Below are positions 30,672-39,457 of a stretch of DNA of 64,000 nucleotides, in pieces (the stretch's first letter is position 1; every line of letters begins with the position of its first letter). This DNA is from Archangium primigenium (GTDB taxonomy: Bacteria > Myxococcota > Myxococcia > Myxococcales > Myxococcaceae). The translations under genes were made by a program, and so were the position numbers. The notes beneath the pieces were generated by a model that was not told where the DNA came from, made no database searches, and was given only the letters and a program-made list of their open reading frames with translations. The stretch covers positions 2,666,001 to 2,730,000 of the forward strand of contig NZ_JADWYI010000001.1 of NCBI RefSeq assembly GCF_016904885.1, written 5' to 3'.

Positions 30672-31570
30672 GCGCGCTGGCCAAGACGGCGTACTTCTGG
30701 CGCTCGGCGGCCTCGGGGCTCAAGCACGCCCCCTTCGTGCACTTCATCGCGGTGACCACCATCGCCATCGCCCTGTTCTCCGCGGGGCTCGCGCAGGCGC
30801 TGGGCCAGCGGCTCGACGGCCTCCTGGGCTCACTCGGGGGCGAGGTGCAGGTGACGGTGTACCTGTCGCCCGGTCTCGACGAGGAGGGCGCCACCGTGCT
30901 GCGCGAGCGCATGGAGACGCGCAGCGGCGGCCGGGCCTCGCTCGTGCCGCCCCAGGCCGCGCTCGAGCGGCTGGCGCGGGAGCTCGGGGACTTGGGGGAG
31001 GCGCTCGCGCAGTTGCCGGAGAACCCCCTGCCGCCCTCGCTGGAGCTGCAGGTGCCCGCCGAGCGGCGCACGCCCGGCGCCCTGCGCGCCCTGGCCGAGG
31101 AGCTGCGCGAGCTGCCCGGCGTCACCGGCGTGGACTACGGCGAGGAGGCCGTGGAGCGGCTGTCCTCCATCGCCAAGGCCCTGCGCCTGGGCGGCTGGGT
31201 GGCGTTCGGGGTGGTGCTGGTCGCCACGGTGATCATCGTGTCCGCCACGCTCCAGCTCGCCATCTACGCGCGGCGCGAGGAGATCGAAATCCAGAAGCTG
31301 GTGGGCGCCACGGACCGCTTCGTGAAGGTCCCCTTCCTGATCGAGGGCTTCCTCCAGGGGCTGCTCGGCGCGGCGGTGGCGCTCGGGGGCCTGGTCCTGT
31401 TCGAGCGACTGGTGGGGCCGTGGATGACCTCGCTCTTCGCCTTCCTGATTGGCCCGGGGGGCTCGACGCCGCTCGTGGAGCCCGTCCTGGCGCTGCGGCT
31501 GCTCGTGGCCGGGTGCGTGCTGGGCCTGGGGGGCAGCTTCATCGCGGTGGGGCGCTTCTTGCGCGTATGA
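30668..31570 (+). CDS. ftsX: Cell-division ABC permease FtsX
   Basis: 300 residues with four membrane helices (about 24-46, 176-200, 222-250, 273-296) and a periplasmic loop between helices 1 and 2 that is the docking site for EnvC-type activators. YARREEIEIQKLVGATDRFVKVPFLIEG is the FtsX signature. Overlaps ftsE and envC by 4 nt on each side (ATGA), a tightly coupled operon. Confidence 0.94.
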   Translation: MSALAKTAYFWRSAASGLKHAPFVHFIAVTTIAIALFSAGLAQALGQRLDGLLGSLGGEVQVTVYLSPGLDEEGATVLRERMETRSGGRASLVPPQAALERLARELGDLGEALAQLPENPLPPSLELQVPAERRTPGALRALAEELRELPGVTGVDYGEEAVERLSSIAKALRLGGWVAFGVVLVATVIIVSATLQLAIYARREEIEIQKLVGATDRFVKVPFLIEGFLQGLLGAAVALGGLVLFERLVGPWMTSLFAFLIGPGGSTPLVEPVLALRLLVAGCVLGLGGSFIAVGRFLRV

Positions 31571-32682
31571 GCCGCCTGCTCGTCCTCGCTCTGGTGCTGT
31601 TCGCGAGCGCGGCCTCCAGCCAGGAGGAGTCCGCGGAGCGCCGGGCCGTGCGCGAGAAGCTGGCCACCCAGCGCGCGGCGCTCGCGCTCATCGAGTCGCG
31701 CAAGGTGTCCGCCCTGGAGGTGCTGGAGATGGTGGAGCAGCGCGCGTCCACGAGCGCCCAGCGCGTGAAGCTGCTCGAGAAGGACCTGTCCCTGTTCCGC
31801 AAGCGCCTGGCGGTGGCCGAGCAGGAGGACGAGGTGACGCGCGAGGTGCTGCGCGAGCAGATGCGCCGCCTGTCGCCCCGGCTGTGGACGATGTACCGGA
31901 TGATGCGCCGCCGGCCCCTGGAGGTGCTGCTGGACGCCAAGGACTTCTCCGCCATGGTGTGGCGCTCGCGCGCGCTCCGGGCCACGCTGGAGGAGGACCT
32001 GCGGCAACTGCGCACGGTGCAGCGCGTGGCCCGGCTGCGGCGCCAGGTCTCCACCGAGCTGCGCCGGTTGCAGGGCTCCTTGGACACACGGCTCGACTTC
32101 CTCCGTGAGCAGGCCACGCTCGCCCGGGCGCAGCAGGAGGCGCTGGAGGAAGTGGTGGGCACCATCAAGGGCGAGGCGGAGCTGGCGCGGCGCATGGTGC
32201 GCGAGCTGGAGGTGGCGGATGGGGACCTCACCCGCGTCATCCAGGAGATGAACGAGGGGCCCGCCACCTCGGGTTTCGGCGCCCTCAAGGGCAAGCTGCC
32301 CTTTCCCGCGCCGGGCGTCATCGAGGTGGGCTTCGGCCGCGTCATCAACCCGCGCTTCAACACCGTCACCGTGCAGAAGGGCGTGGACATCCGCGCCGCC
32401 GCGGGCACGCCCGTGCACGCCGTGGCCGAGGGCACCGTCGCCTACGCGGGCTGGATGCGCGGCTATGGCAACCTGCTCATCCTGGACCATGGCGGGGGCT
32501 ACCACTCCCTGCTCGCGCACCTGGCCTCGGTGCTTCCCCAGGTGGGGGACCAGGTCGCCGCCGGCACGCCCGTGGGCGAGGTCGGTGACACCGGCTCGCT
32601 CAAGGGCGCCTACCTGTATTTCGAAATCCGCCGCGCCGGCCAGGCCGTGGATCCCGCGCCCTGGCTCGCGGCTTCTCGCTGA
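31567..32682 (+). CDS. envC: EnvC-like amidase activator with degenerate LytM domain
   Basis: 371 residues. A signal peptide (MSRLLVLALVLFASAASS) precedes a long coiled coil (about 20-230) and a C-terminal LytM/M23 fold (about 255-371). In active M23 enzymes zinc is bound by HxGxD and HLH; here these read QKGVD and YLY, so zinc binding and catalysis should be lost. The ending YLYFEIRRAGQAVDPAPWL resembles Escherichia coli EnvC almost word for word. EnvC binds periplasmic FtsX and activates cell-splitting amidases; the fusion to ftsE-ftsX by overlapping codons fits. Start ATG 31567 overlaps the ftsX stop. Confidence 0.92.
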   Translation: MSRLLVLALVLFASAASSQEESAERRAVREKLATQRAALALIESRKVSALEVLEMVEQRASTSAQRVKLLEKDLSLFRKRLAVAEQEDEVTREVLREQMRRLSPRLWTMYRMMRRRPLEVLLDAKDFSAMVWRSRALRATLEEDLRQLRTVQRVARLRRQVSTELRRLQGSLDTRLDFLREQATLARAQQEALEEVVGTIKGEAELARRMVRELEVADGDLTRVIQEMNEGPATSGFGALKGKLPFPAPGVIEVGFGRVINPRFNTVTVQKGVDIRAAAGTPVHAVAEGTVAYAGWMRGYGNLLILDHGGGYHSLLAHLASVLPQVGDQVAAGTPVGEVGDTGSLKGAYLYFEIRRAGQAVDPAPWLAASR

Positions 32683-32688
32683 GATGCC

Positions 32689-33732
32689 ATGACCTCCTCC
32701 CGACCTCCCATCCGCGTGGGCCTGCTGGGCTACGGCCTGTCCGGCGCGCTCTTCCACGCGCCCCTGCTCGCCGCCGACCCCGCCTTCTCCCTCGTGGCCA
32801 TCGCCACCCAGCGCGCCGCGGACGTGGCGCGCGCCTGGCCCGCCGCACGCGTGGTCACCCCGGACGCGCTCCTGGCGGACCCCTCGATCGACCTCGTCAT
32901 CGTCGCCTCGCCCAATGACTCGCACGCGTCGCTCGCCGAGCGGGCGCTCCGGGCCGGCAAGCACGTGGTCGTGGAGAAGCCCTTCACCCTGGACGCGGCC
33001 GAGGCGCTGCGGCTCGATGCGTTCGCGACCGAGCGCGGCCTGTGCCTCACCGTCTTCCACAGCCGACGCTGGGACGGGGACTTCCTCACCGTGCGGCGGC
33101 TGCTCGAGGACGGGCGGCTCGGCCGGCTGTTCAGCTTCGAGAGCCACTACGATCGTTTCCGCCCCCAGGTGAAGGCGCGCTGGAAGGAGGACGCCGTGCC
33201 CGGCGCGGGCACCCTGTGGGACCTGGGCGCGCACCTGCTCGATCAGGCGCTCCTGCTCTTCGGGATGCCGGACTCCCTCGACGCGGACGTGGGCCAGCAG
33301 CGCGAGGGCGCACGAGCCCCGGACTGGTTCCACCTGGTGCTGCGCTACGGCGAGCTGCGGGTCCTGCTGCACTCGGGCTCGGTGGTGCACGAGCCGTGGC
33401 ACCGCTTCGTGCTGCAAGGCGAGCAGGGCGCCTGGCACAAGACGGGCCTGGACCCCCAGGAGGAGCAGCTCCGGGCCGGACTGCGGCCGGGTCAGGCCGG
33501 CTGGGGCCTGGAGCCCGCCGAGCGCCATGGTCGCCTGAGCCAGGGAGGGAGCGTGCCCACGCTTCCGGGCTGCTACGAGGACTTCTACCGGCGGCTCGCC
33601 CGCGCCGTGGTGGGGGAGGGCCCCGTGCCCGTCACCGCGGCGAGCGCCGCCCAGGTCATCCAGCTCATCCAGGCCGCCGAGCGCTCCGCGCGCGAGGGCC
33701 GCAGGGTCCACCTGGCGCCCGGGAGCACTTAG
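32689..33732 (+). CDS. Gfo/Idh/MocA family oxidoreductase
   Basis: 347 residues. N-terminal Rossmann fold GLLGYGLSGALFHAPLL (about 10-26), EKPFTLDAAEA (about 99-109) with the conserved Lys of the EKP motif, and WDLGAHLLDQALLLFG (about 178-193) with His in the active site. NAD(P)-dependent dehydrogenases of this family act on sugars, inositols or biliverdin-like compounds; YdgJ-like members are closest by eye. Starts 6 nt after the envC stop, so possibly transcribed with the ftsEX operon. Confidence 0.87.
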   Translation: MTSSRPPIRVGLLGYGLSGALFHAPLLAADPAFSLVAIATQRAADVARAWPAARVVTPDALLADPSIDLVIVASPNDSHASLAERALRAGKHVVVEKPFTLDAAEALRLDAFATERGLCLTVFHSRRWDGDFLTVRRLLEDGRLGRLFSFESHYDRFRPQVKARWKEDAVPGAGTLWDLGAHLLDQALLLFGMPDSLDADVGQQREGARAPDWFHLVLRYGELRVLLHSGSVVHEPWHRFVLQGEQGAWHKTGLDPQEEQLRAGLRPGQAGWGLEPAERHGRLSQGGSVPTLPGCYEDFYRRLARAVVGEGPVPVTAASAAQVIQLIQAAERSAREGRRVHLAPGST

Positions 33733-33771
33733 GTTGATGCGGTGCGCCACGGGCGGCGTTAGGCTCCCGCC

Positions 33772-34632
33772 GTGAACCTCATCTCAGGACTCCAGGAAGT
33801 CTCGCGGCGCATGTTGGTGGCGCGCGGGGTGCGCTCGGAATCGGTGGTGCTCGCCGGTCAGCGGCTGCACCACTTCTCGATGAAGGGCAGCGGCAAGGGT
33901 CCGCCGCTCCTGCTCGTGCATGGCCTGGGGGGCGCCGCCGCCGGCTTCGGCCGGGTCCTGCTGCCCCTGGCCCGGCGCTTCTCGCGGGTGTTCGCGGTGG
34001 ACCTGCCCGGCCACGGCTTCTCCCCGGAGTACTGCCTGGGCCCCGTCTGCGTGCGGGGCCAGTACGACATGCTGGTGGAGTACTGCCGCACGGTGGTGGG
34101 CGAGCCCGCCTTCGTCGTGGGCAACTCCCTGGGGGGCGCCCTGTCGGCGCAGCTCGCGGCCGAGCATCCGGAGTTCGTGCGCGCGCTGGGGCTCGTGGCG
34201 CCCGCGGGCGCGGACGTGGGGCCCGAGGCCATCCGCGAGGTGCTCGCGGCCATGGACGTGAAGACCGCCGAGCAGTCGCGCGCGCTCACCCAGCGCCTGT
34301 TCCACCGGCCGCCCTGGGCGATGCTCTTCTTCGCCGACATGCTCCGGGGCGTGTACTCCACGCCGGCGGTGCGGGCGCTGAGCGCGGACGCCCTGGCCAC
34401 GGGCGATTACCTCAAGCCCGAGCAGCTCCAGCGGCTGGAGATGCCGGTGATGTTCGTGTGGGGTGGCAGTGAAAAACTCCTGCCGCGGCAGAGCCTCGCC
34501 TTCTTCCAGGCCCACCTGCCGCCGCACTCGAAGGTGAAGGTGGTGGAGGGCTTCGGCCACATCCCCCACGTGGAGCGGCCGGGCGAGTTCGTGTCCGAAT
34601 TGGTCCAGTTCGCGGACGGCGCGGGGTTGTAG
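33772..34632 (+). CDS. Alpha/beta hydrolase
   Basis: 286 residues, no signal peptide. Hydrolase fold motifs: oxyanion region LLVHGLGGAAAGF (about 46-58), nucleophile elbow VGNSLGGA (about 119-126), the conserved DLPGHGFS and the terminal His in GFGHIPHVERP (about 261-271). Asp of the triad would be in or near FVWGGSEKLLP, where the usual Asp is not obvious. Substrate unknown. The GTG start has TAGGCT 6 nt upstream and no Shine-Dalgarno. Confidence 0.86.
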   Translation: MNLISGLQEVSRRMLVARGVRSESVVLAGQRLHHFSMKGSGKGPPLLLVHGLGGAAAGFGRVLLPLARRFSRVFAVDLPGHGFSPEYCLGPVCVRGQYDMLVEYCRTVVGEPAFVVGNSLGGALSAQLAAEHPEFVRALGLVAPAGADVGPEAIREVLAAMDVKTAEQSRALTQRLFHRPPWAMLFFADMLRGVYSTPAVRALSADALATGDYLKPEQLQRLEMPVMFVWGGSEKLLPRQSLAFFQAHLPPHSKVKVVEGFGHIPHVERPGEFVSELVQFADGAGL

Positions 34633-34671
34633 GGCCGGTCGAGCGCGGGCCCGGTGCTAGACTCCGGGCCC

Positions 34672-35976
34672 ATGCGCTCCCAGTCCTCCTGGCGCGCGGC
34701 GCTCGCCGCGGGCCTGCTGCTCCTGGCGCCCTCGGTCCAGGCCGACAGCCGCGCCCCCTCCGCCAGCACCTCCACCTACGAGCAACTCGAGGTGTTCGCG
34801 CGGGTGCTCTCCTACGTGGAGAACAACTACGTGGAGCCCGTGGACGAGCGCAAGCTGATGCTCGGCGCCATCCGGGGCATGTTGGAGACGTTGGATCCCC
34901 ACACCGTCTTCATGCCGCCCGAGGTCTTCAAGGAGATGAAGATCGACACCTCCGGCGAGTTCGGGGGCGTGGGGCTCGAGGTGGCGCGGCAGGGCGAGGG
35001 CTACGTCGTGTCGGCGGCGATCGAGGACACGCCCGCGGCGCGCGCGGGCATCCGGGCGGGAGACACGCTGGTGGCCGTGGACGGCGAGCGCCTCAAGGGC
35101 CTGGCCTTGCCGGACGTGTTGCAGCGGCTGCGCGGTCCGGCGGGCAAGCGGGTGCTCCTGACGCTCATGCGCGAGGGCTTCTCCGCGCCGCGGGAGATGG
35201 CCCTCATCCGCGACCACATCCGCATCGTCTCCGTGGAGGGCGCGCTGTACGGCGGCGTGGCGCACGTGCGCGTGAAGAGCTTCCAGGACCGCACGGCCTC
35301 CGCGCTGCGCAAGGAGCTGGACCGGCTGCGGACGCTCAACGGCGGCCAGCCCCTGCGGGGCGTGGTGCTGGACCTGCGCAACAACCCGGGCGGGCTCCTG
35401 GAGCAGGCGGTGGCGGTGAGTGACGTGTGGCTGCCGGGCAACCTGGTCATCGTGAGCACCCGGGGCCGCAAGGGCACGCAGATGAACGAGGAGCGCAGCA
35501 AGGATCGCGACACGGAGCCGGACTACCCGCTGGTGGTGCTGGTGAACGCGGGCAGCGCCTCGGCCTCGGAGATCGTCGCCGGCGCGCTGCAGGACCACGG
35601 CCGCGCCACCATCCTGGGCACCCAGACGTTCGGCAAGGGCAGCGTGCAGACCGTCATCGAGCTGGAGGACGGCTCGGGCCTCAAGCTCACCATCGCGCGC
35701 TACTACACGCCCAAGGGCCGCAGCATCCAGGAGAAGGGCATCACCCCGGACATCTGGGTGCCCGAGAGCACCCAGGGCAAGGCCGCCCCGCAGGAGCAGC
35801 GCGAGAAGGACCTGGAGCGCCACTTCAAGGCCGAGCCCGTGCTGGCGAGCGAGCCCCAGGGCACGTCCAAACCCAAGGGCTTCGCGCAGGAGCCCCGCGA
35901 GTGGGCGGCGACCGCCGCCGTGAGCGACACGCAACTCAAGCGGGTGCTCAACTACCTCAACGAGCTGGCGCGCTGA
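34672..35976 (+). CDS. C-terminal processing peptidase (S41 family, Ctp)
   Basis: 434 residues. Signal peptide to about residue 24; a PDZ domain (about 95-180, FGGVGLEVARQGEGYVVSA); then the S41 protease core with NAGSASASEIVAGAL carrying the nucleophilic Ser (about 300) and TFGKGSVQT with the general-base Lys (about 325). Such periplasmic proteases trim or degrade proteins from the C-terminus, and often control cell-wall hydrolases. Start ATG 34672 has TAGACT as part of an extended TGCTAGACT element 8 nt upstream; an alternative ATG 18 nt earlier would overlap that element. Confidence 0.93.
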   Translation: MRSQSSWRAALAAGLLLLAPSVQADSRAPSASTSTYEQLEVFARVLSYVENNYVEPVDERKLMLGAIRGMLETLDPHTVFMPPEVFKEMKIDTSGEFGGVGLEVARQGEGYVVSAAIEDTPAARAGIRAGDTLVAVDGERLKGLALPDVLQRLRGPAGKRVLLTLMREGFSAPREMALIRDHIRIVSVEGALYGGVAHVRVKSFQDRTASALRKELDRLRTLNGGQPLRGVVLDLRNNPGGLLEQAVAVSDVWLPGNLVIVSTRGRKGTQMNEERSKDRDTEPDYPLVVLVNAGSASASEIVAGALQDHGRATILGTQTFGKGSVQTVIELEDGSGLKLTIARYYTPKGRSIQEKGITPDIWVPESTQGKAAPQEQREKDLERHFKAEPVLASEPQGTSKPKGFAQEPREWAATAAVSDTQLKRVLNYLNELAR

Positions 35977-35979
35977 GCC

Positions 35980-36759
35980 CTACCGGGACACGGCGCGCAA
36001 GGCGAACAGCCGGGACCAGTTCTTGCCGGTGACGAGCAGCCGGTTGTTCGCCTCGTCGTAGGCGATGCCGTTGAGCACGTCCTCGTTGCCCGTGCGCTGC
36101 GCGGGCGGCAAGAGGCCCGAGAGATCGATCCACGCCTTGAGGTGGCCCGTCGCGGGGTCGATGCGCGCGATGAAGTCACTGCCCCACTGGTTGGCGTAGA
36201 TCTCCCCGTGGATGTACTCCAACTCGTTGAGCCGGGAGACCTCGCGGCCGGCGTCGGTCACCTTGAGGGTGCGCTGGACCTTGAACGTGGTGGGGTCCAG
36301 GAAGCGCAGCACGCTGGTGCCGTCGCTGAGGATGAGGGACGTGCCATCGCTGGTGAGCCCCCAGCCCTCGGTGTCGTAGCTGAAGCGGCCCACGGGCGTG
36401 AACGTCTTCACGTCGTAGATGAAGCCCACGTTCGAGCGCCAGGTGAGCTGGTACAGCTTGTCCCCGTGCAGCGCGAGCCCCTCGCCGAAGTACTGGGACT
36501 CCAGGTTGACGCGGCGCAGGACCCGGCCCGTCTCCAGCTCCACCTCGCGCAGGCTGGACTGCCCGTTGAGGCCCGTGCCCTCGTACAGGTGACCCTGGTG
36601 GTAGACGAGCCCCTGGGTGAAGGCCTGCGGGTCATGGGGCCAGCTCGAGAGCACCTCGTAGCCCTCCACGGGGGCGCTGTCGGTGGCACGGCGCTCGGTG
36701 CGGCAGGACACGCCCGCAAGCAGCAGCAGGGCGGCGAGGAGCACAGGGGGAAGTCTCAT
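35980..36759 (-). CDS. Glutaminyl-peptide cyclotransferase, lipoprotein
   Basis: 259 residues. Lipoprotein signal MRLPPVLLAALLLLAGVSC. The body is the plant-type glutamine cyclotransferase five-bladed propeller: SWPHDPQAFTQGLVY, GTGLNGQSSLREV, LTWRSNVGFIYD, SDGTSVLRFLDP and NELEYIHGEIYANQWGSDFIARID are all family hallmarks. It converts N-terminal Gln to pyroglutamate, protecting secreted proteins from aminopeptidases, here probably on the periplasmic side. TATTTT lies 9 nt before the ATG on the minus strand. Convergent with the Ctp gene (3-nt gap), divergent from the methyltransferase gene. Confidence 0.9.
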   Translation of the reverse strand: MRLPPVLLAALLLLAGVSCRTERRATDSAPVEGYEVLSSWPHDPQAFTQGLVYHQGHLYEGTGLNGQSSLREVELETGRVLRRVNLESQYFGEGLALHGDKLYQLTWRSNVGFIYDVKTFTPVGRFSYDTEGWGLTSDGTSLILSDGTSVLRFLDPTTFKVQRTLKVTDAGREVSRLNELEYIHGEIYANQWGSDFIARIDPATGHLKAWIDLSGLLPPAQRTGNEDVLNGIAYDEANNRLLVTGKNWSRLFALRAVSR

Positions 36760-36813
36760 GGGAGTGGGAAAATAACGCGAGACCGCCTGGACGCGATGCC
36801 TATGCTCTGGCCC

Positions 36814-37599
36814 ATGCGCTCCCTCCTCACCGCCGCGTTGTTCTCCCTGGTGGGCTGTGCTCACTCGCCGTCCGAGCCCGCCCCCGCTTCGTCCCCCGCT
36901 TCCGTCCAGGCGCCCGCCCCCTCGGCGCAGGCCATCATCGACGCACCCGACCGGCTCGAGGCCGACCGGGCCCTGGACAAGGGCCGTCATCCCGCCGCGC
37001 TGCTCGAGTTCGTGGGCGTGCGGCCCGGCATGAAGGTCGCCGAGTTGATGGCCGGCGGGGGCTACACCATCGAGCTGCTCGCCCGGGCGGTGGGTCCCGA
37101 GGGCGTCGTCTACGGGCAGAACCCCAAGGTCGTGCTCGAGCGCTTCGCGGAGAAGCCCTGGAGCGAGCGGCTGGCGCGGCCCATCAACAAGAACGTGGTG
37201 CGCGCCGACCGTGAGTTCGACGCGCCCTTGCCGCCGGAGGCCACGAACCTGGACGCGGTCGTCAGCAACATCATCTACCACGACATCGTGTGGATCGGCG
37301 GGGACCGGGCGAAGATGAACGCGGCCATCTTCCGCGCGCTCAAGCCGGGCGGGGTGTACGTCGTCGTCGACTCGAGCGCCCAGGCGGGCTCGGGCGTGCG
37401 TGACGTGCAGACGCTGCACCGCATCGACGAGAAGGTGGTGCGTGACGAGGTGCTCGCCGCGGGCTTCCAGCTCGCCGAGGAGAGCACCGTGTGGCGCAAC
37501 CCCGAGGACACCCGGGACTGGAGCTCCAGCCCGGGTGCCGCGGGCGAGCGCCGGGGCACCAGCGACCGCTTCGCGCTGAAGTTCATCAGGCCCCGGTGA
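36814..37599 (+). CDS. Exported SAM-dependent methyltransferase-like lipoprotein
   Basis: 261 residues. N-terminus MRSLLTAALFSLVGCAHSP is a lipoprotein signal (lipobox LVGC). The body is a class I methyltransferase fold: VRPGMKVAELMAGGGYTIELL (SAM-binding motif I region, about 70-90), then LDAVVSNIIYHDIVW and LKPGGVYVVVDSSA. It belongs with the COG4798-type predicted methyltransferases, which commonly carry export signals. SAM is not expected outside the cytoplasm, so substrate and activity are open. The third of three in-frame ATGs (36796, 36802, 36814) is chosen because TATGCT ends 7 nt before it and it gives the best signal peptide. Confidence 0.82.
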   Translation: MRSLLTAALFSLVGCAHSPSEPAPASSPASVQAPAPSAQAIIDAPDRLEADRALDKGRHPAALLEFVGVRPGMKVAELMAGGGYTIELLARAVGPEGVVYGQNPKVVLERFAEKPWSERLARPINKNVVRADREFDAPLPPEATNLDAVVSNIIYHDIVWIGGDRAKMNAAIFRALKPGGVYVVVDSSAQAGSGVRDVQTLHRIDEKVVRDEVLAAGFQLAEESTVWRNPEDTRDWSSSPGAAGERRGTSDRFALKFIRPR

Positions 37600-37663
37600 A
37601 CTGCGCGACAGCGGCCCGTCTCGCGGCCTGACCCGGCGGTCACTCGTGAGTAGACTTGTCCTC

Positions 37664-38248
37664 ATGGGTTCCCCGTCGACCGCTCCGTCCCGCCGGCCAG
37701 CCACCTACCAGGACCTCGTCGCCTTGCCCGAGCACCAGGTAGGCGAACTGATCGCCGGGGAGCTGTATGCCTCGCCCCGGCCCGCGTCCCGCCATGCCAA
37801 GGCCGCCTCGATCCTGGGCATGGACCTGGGCAACCCCTTCCAGCGGGGGCGGGGGGGCCCGGGCGGGTGGTGGCTCATCTTCGAGCCCGAGCTGCACTTC
37901 GGCGAGGACGTGCTCGTCCCCGACCTGGCGGGCTGGCGTCAGGAGCGCATGCCGACGATTCCCGACGTGAGTTACTTCGAGCTGGCGCCGGATTGGATCT
38001 GCGAGGTGCTGTCACCTTCCACGGCGAAGCTCGACGTGGTGCTCAAGCTGCCTCGCTACGGGCGCGCGGGCGTGGAGCACGCCTGGATCGTGGACCCCAT
38101 CCACCGGATGCTCCAGGTGTTCCACCAGGAGCAGGGCCGCTGGGTGCTCGCCGCGTCCTTCTCGGGCGATGACCGCGTGCGAGCCCAGCCCTTCGACGCC
38201 GTCGAGCTGGAGCTGGGCTCGCTGTGGATGGACACGCGCACGCCGTGA
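37664..38248 (+). CDS. Uma2 family (DUF820) putative endonuclease
   Basis: 194 residues. The Uma2 restriction-endonuclease-like fold is recognisable: YQDLVALPEHQVGELIAGELY at the N-terminus, FEPELHFGEDVLVPDLAGWR with the conserved Asp of the PD-(D/E)XK core, and CEVLSPSTAKLDVVLKLPRYGRAGVEHAWIVDP. These proteins are common in multicopy in cyanobacteria and myxobacteria; their role is unknown. ATG 37664 is preferred over GTG 37646 because TAGACT ends 7 nt upstream of it. Convergent with the ThrRS gene with 1 nt between stops. Confidence 0.85.
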   Translation: MGSPSTAPSRRPATYQDLVALPEHQVGELIAGELYASPRPASRHAKAASILGMDLGNPFQRGRGGPGGWWLIFEPELHFGEDVLVPDLAGWRQERMPTIPDVSYFELAPDWICEVLSPSTAKLDVVLKLPRYGRAGVEHAWIVDPIHRMLQVFHQEQGRWVLAASFSGDDRVRAQPFDAVELELGSLWMDTRTP

Positions 38249-38249
38249 G

Positions 38250-39455
38250 TCACACGGCCGACGCGGGCTGGCACTCGGCCACGAGCCGGGCCACCGCGTC
38301 GTCCTGGGACAGCGCCGCCTGCGTCCCGTCCCGGCGGCGCAGGCTCACGGCGTTCTTTTCCACCTCGCGCCGGCCCACCACCACGAGCCACGGCACGCCG
38401 TCCTGGTGCGCGTCGACGATCTTCCGCGACAGCGACTCGGCGCGCGCGTCCACGGCCACCCGGCAGTCCGCCGCGCGCAGCCTCGCGGCGAAGCGCTCGG
38501 CGTCGACCACCTGCCCCTCGCCCAGCGGCGCCACCACCACCTGCCGGGGCGCCAGCCACGCGGGCAGCGCGCCCTCGTGGTGCTCCAGCAGGATGCCGAT
38601 GAACCGCTCCAAGCTGCCGAGCATCGCCCGGTGCAGCATCATCGGTCGGCGCTTCTGTCCCGACGCGTCCACGTAGCTCAGGTCGAAGCGCTCGGGCAGC
38701 ACCAGGTCGAGCTGGATCGTCCCGCACTGCCAGTCGCGGCCCAGGCGATCCTTCAGGACGAACTCCAGCTTCGGGCCGTAGAAGGCGCCCTCGCCCGGCT
38801 GCGGGCGGCAGTCGAGCCCCGCCCGCGCCGCCGCCTCGGACAGCAGCGCCTCGGCCCGATCCCACACCGCGTCGCTCCCGGCGCGCTGGGCCGGACGGCT
38901 GGAGAAGGCCACCTGGATGTGCTCGAAGCCGAAGGCCGCGTAGAAGGCGTGCAGCGAGCGGCAGAAGGCGAACACCTCGTCGCTCAATTGCTCCTCGGCG
39001 CAGAAGATGTGCCCGTCGTCCTGCGTGAACTGGCGCAGGCGGAACAGGCCGTGCAGCGAGCCGCTCGGCTCACTGCGGTGCACGAGCCCGAACTCGCCCA
39101 GCCGCAGGGGCAGGTCGCGGTAGCTCGGGCCCATGCGCTGCACGAGCTGGATGTGGCCCGGGCAATTCACCGGCTTGAGCGCGTGGTGGCGCTCGCCCTC
39201 CTCGGCGAGGGAGAACATGTTCTGGCGGAAGTTGTCCCAGTGGCCGCTCTTCTCCCAGAGGGGCTGGGCGAGCAGTTGGGGCGTCCTCACCTCGAGGTAG
39301 CCCTCGTGCCGCATCCGCCGCCGGACGCGCTCCTCGATGAGCTGGTAGAGCTGGTAGCCGCGCGGGTGCCAGAAGACCATGCCGGGCGCCTCCTCCTGCA
39401 GGTGGAAGAGGTCGAGGCGCTGGCCGAGGGAACGGTGATCATGAACGTCGAGCAT
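38250..39455 (-). CDS. Threonyl-tRNA synthetase paralogue without TGS and editing domains
   Basis: 401 residues against about 640 for housekeeping ThrRS. It begins at the catalytic core (MVFWHPRGYQLYQLIEE) and ends with the anticodon-binding domain (VVVAPLGEGQ to the C-terminus); the N-terminal TGS domain and the second domain that hydrolyses mischarged Ser-tRNA are absent. All three zinc ligands that recognise threonine are kept: Cys98 (PVNCPGH), His149 (DDGHIF) and His275 (LHRAMLG). Class II motif 2 (VHRSEP...GLFRLRQF) is intact. So it should charge tRNA-Thr but not proofread in cis. GGAG at 39462-39465 is 6 nt before the ATG and lies inside a hairpin; a Thr-rich leader precedes it. A complete thrS is presumably elsewhere in the genome. 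Confidence 0.9.
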   Translation of the reverse strand: MLDVHDHRSLGQRLDLFHLQEEAPGMVFWHPRGYQLYQLIEERVRRRMRHEGYLEVRTPQLLAQPLWEKSGHWDNFRQNMFSLAEEGERHHALKPVNCPGHIQLVQRMGPSYRDLPLRLGEFGLVHRSEPSGSLHGLFRLRQFTQDDGHIFCAEEQLSDEVFAFCRSLHAFYAAFGFEHIQVAFSSRPAQRAGSDAVWDRAEALLSEAAARAGLDCRPQPGEGAFYGPKLEFVLKDRLGRDWQCGTIQLDLVLPERFDLSYVDASGQKRRPMMLHRAMLGSLERFIGILLEHHEGALPAWLAPRQVVVAPLGEGQVVDAERFAARLRAADCRVAVDARAESLSRKIVDAHQDGVPWLVVVGRREVEKNAVSLRRRDGTQAALSQDDAVARLVAECQPASAV

Positions 39456-39457
39456 GG

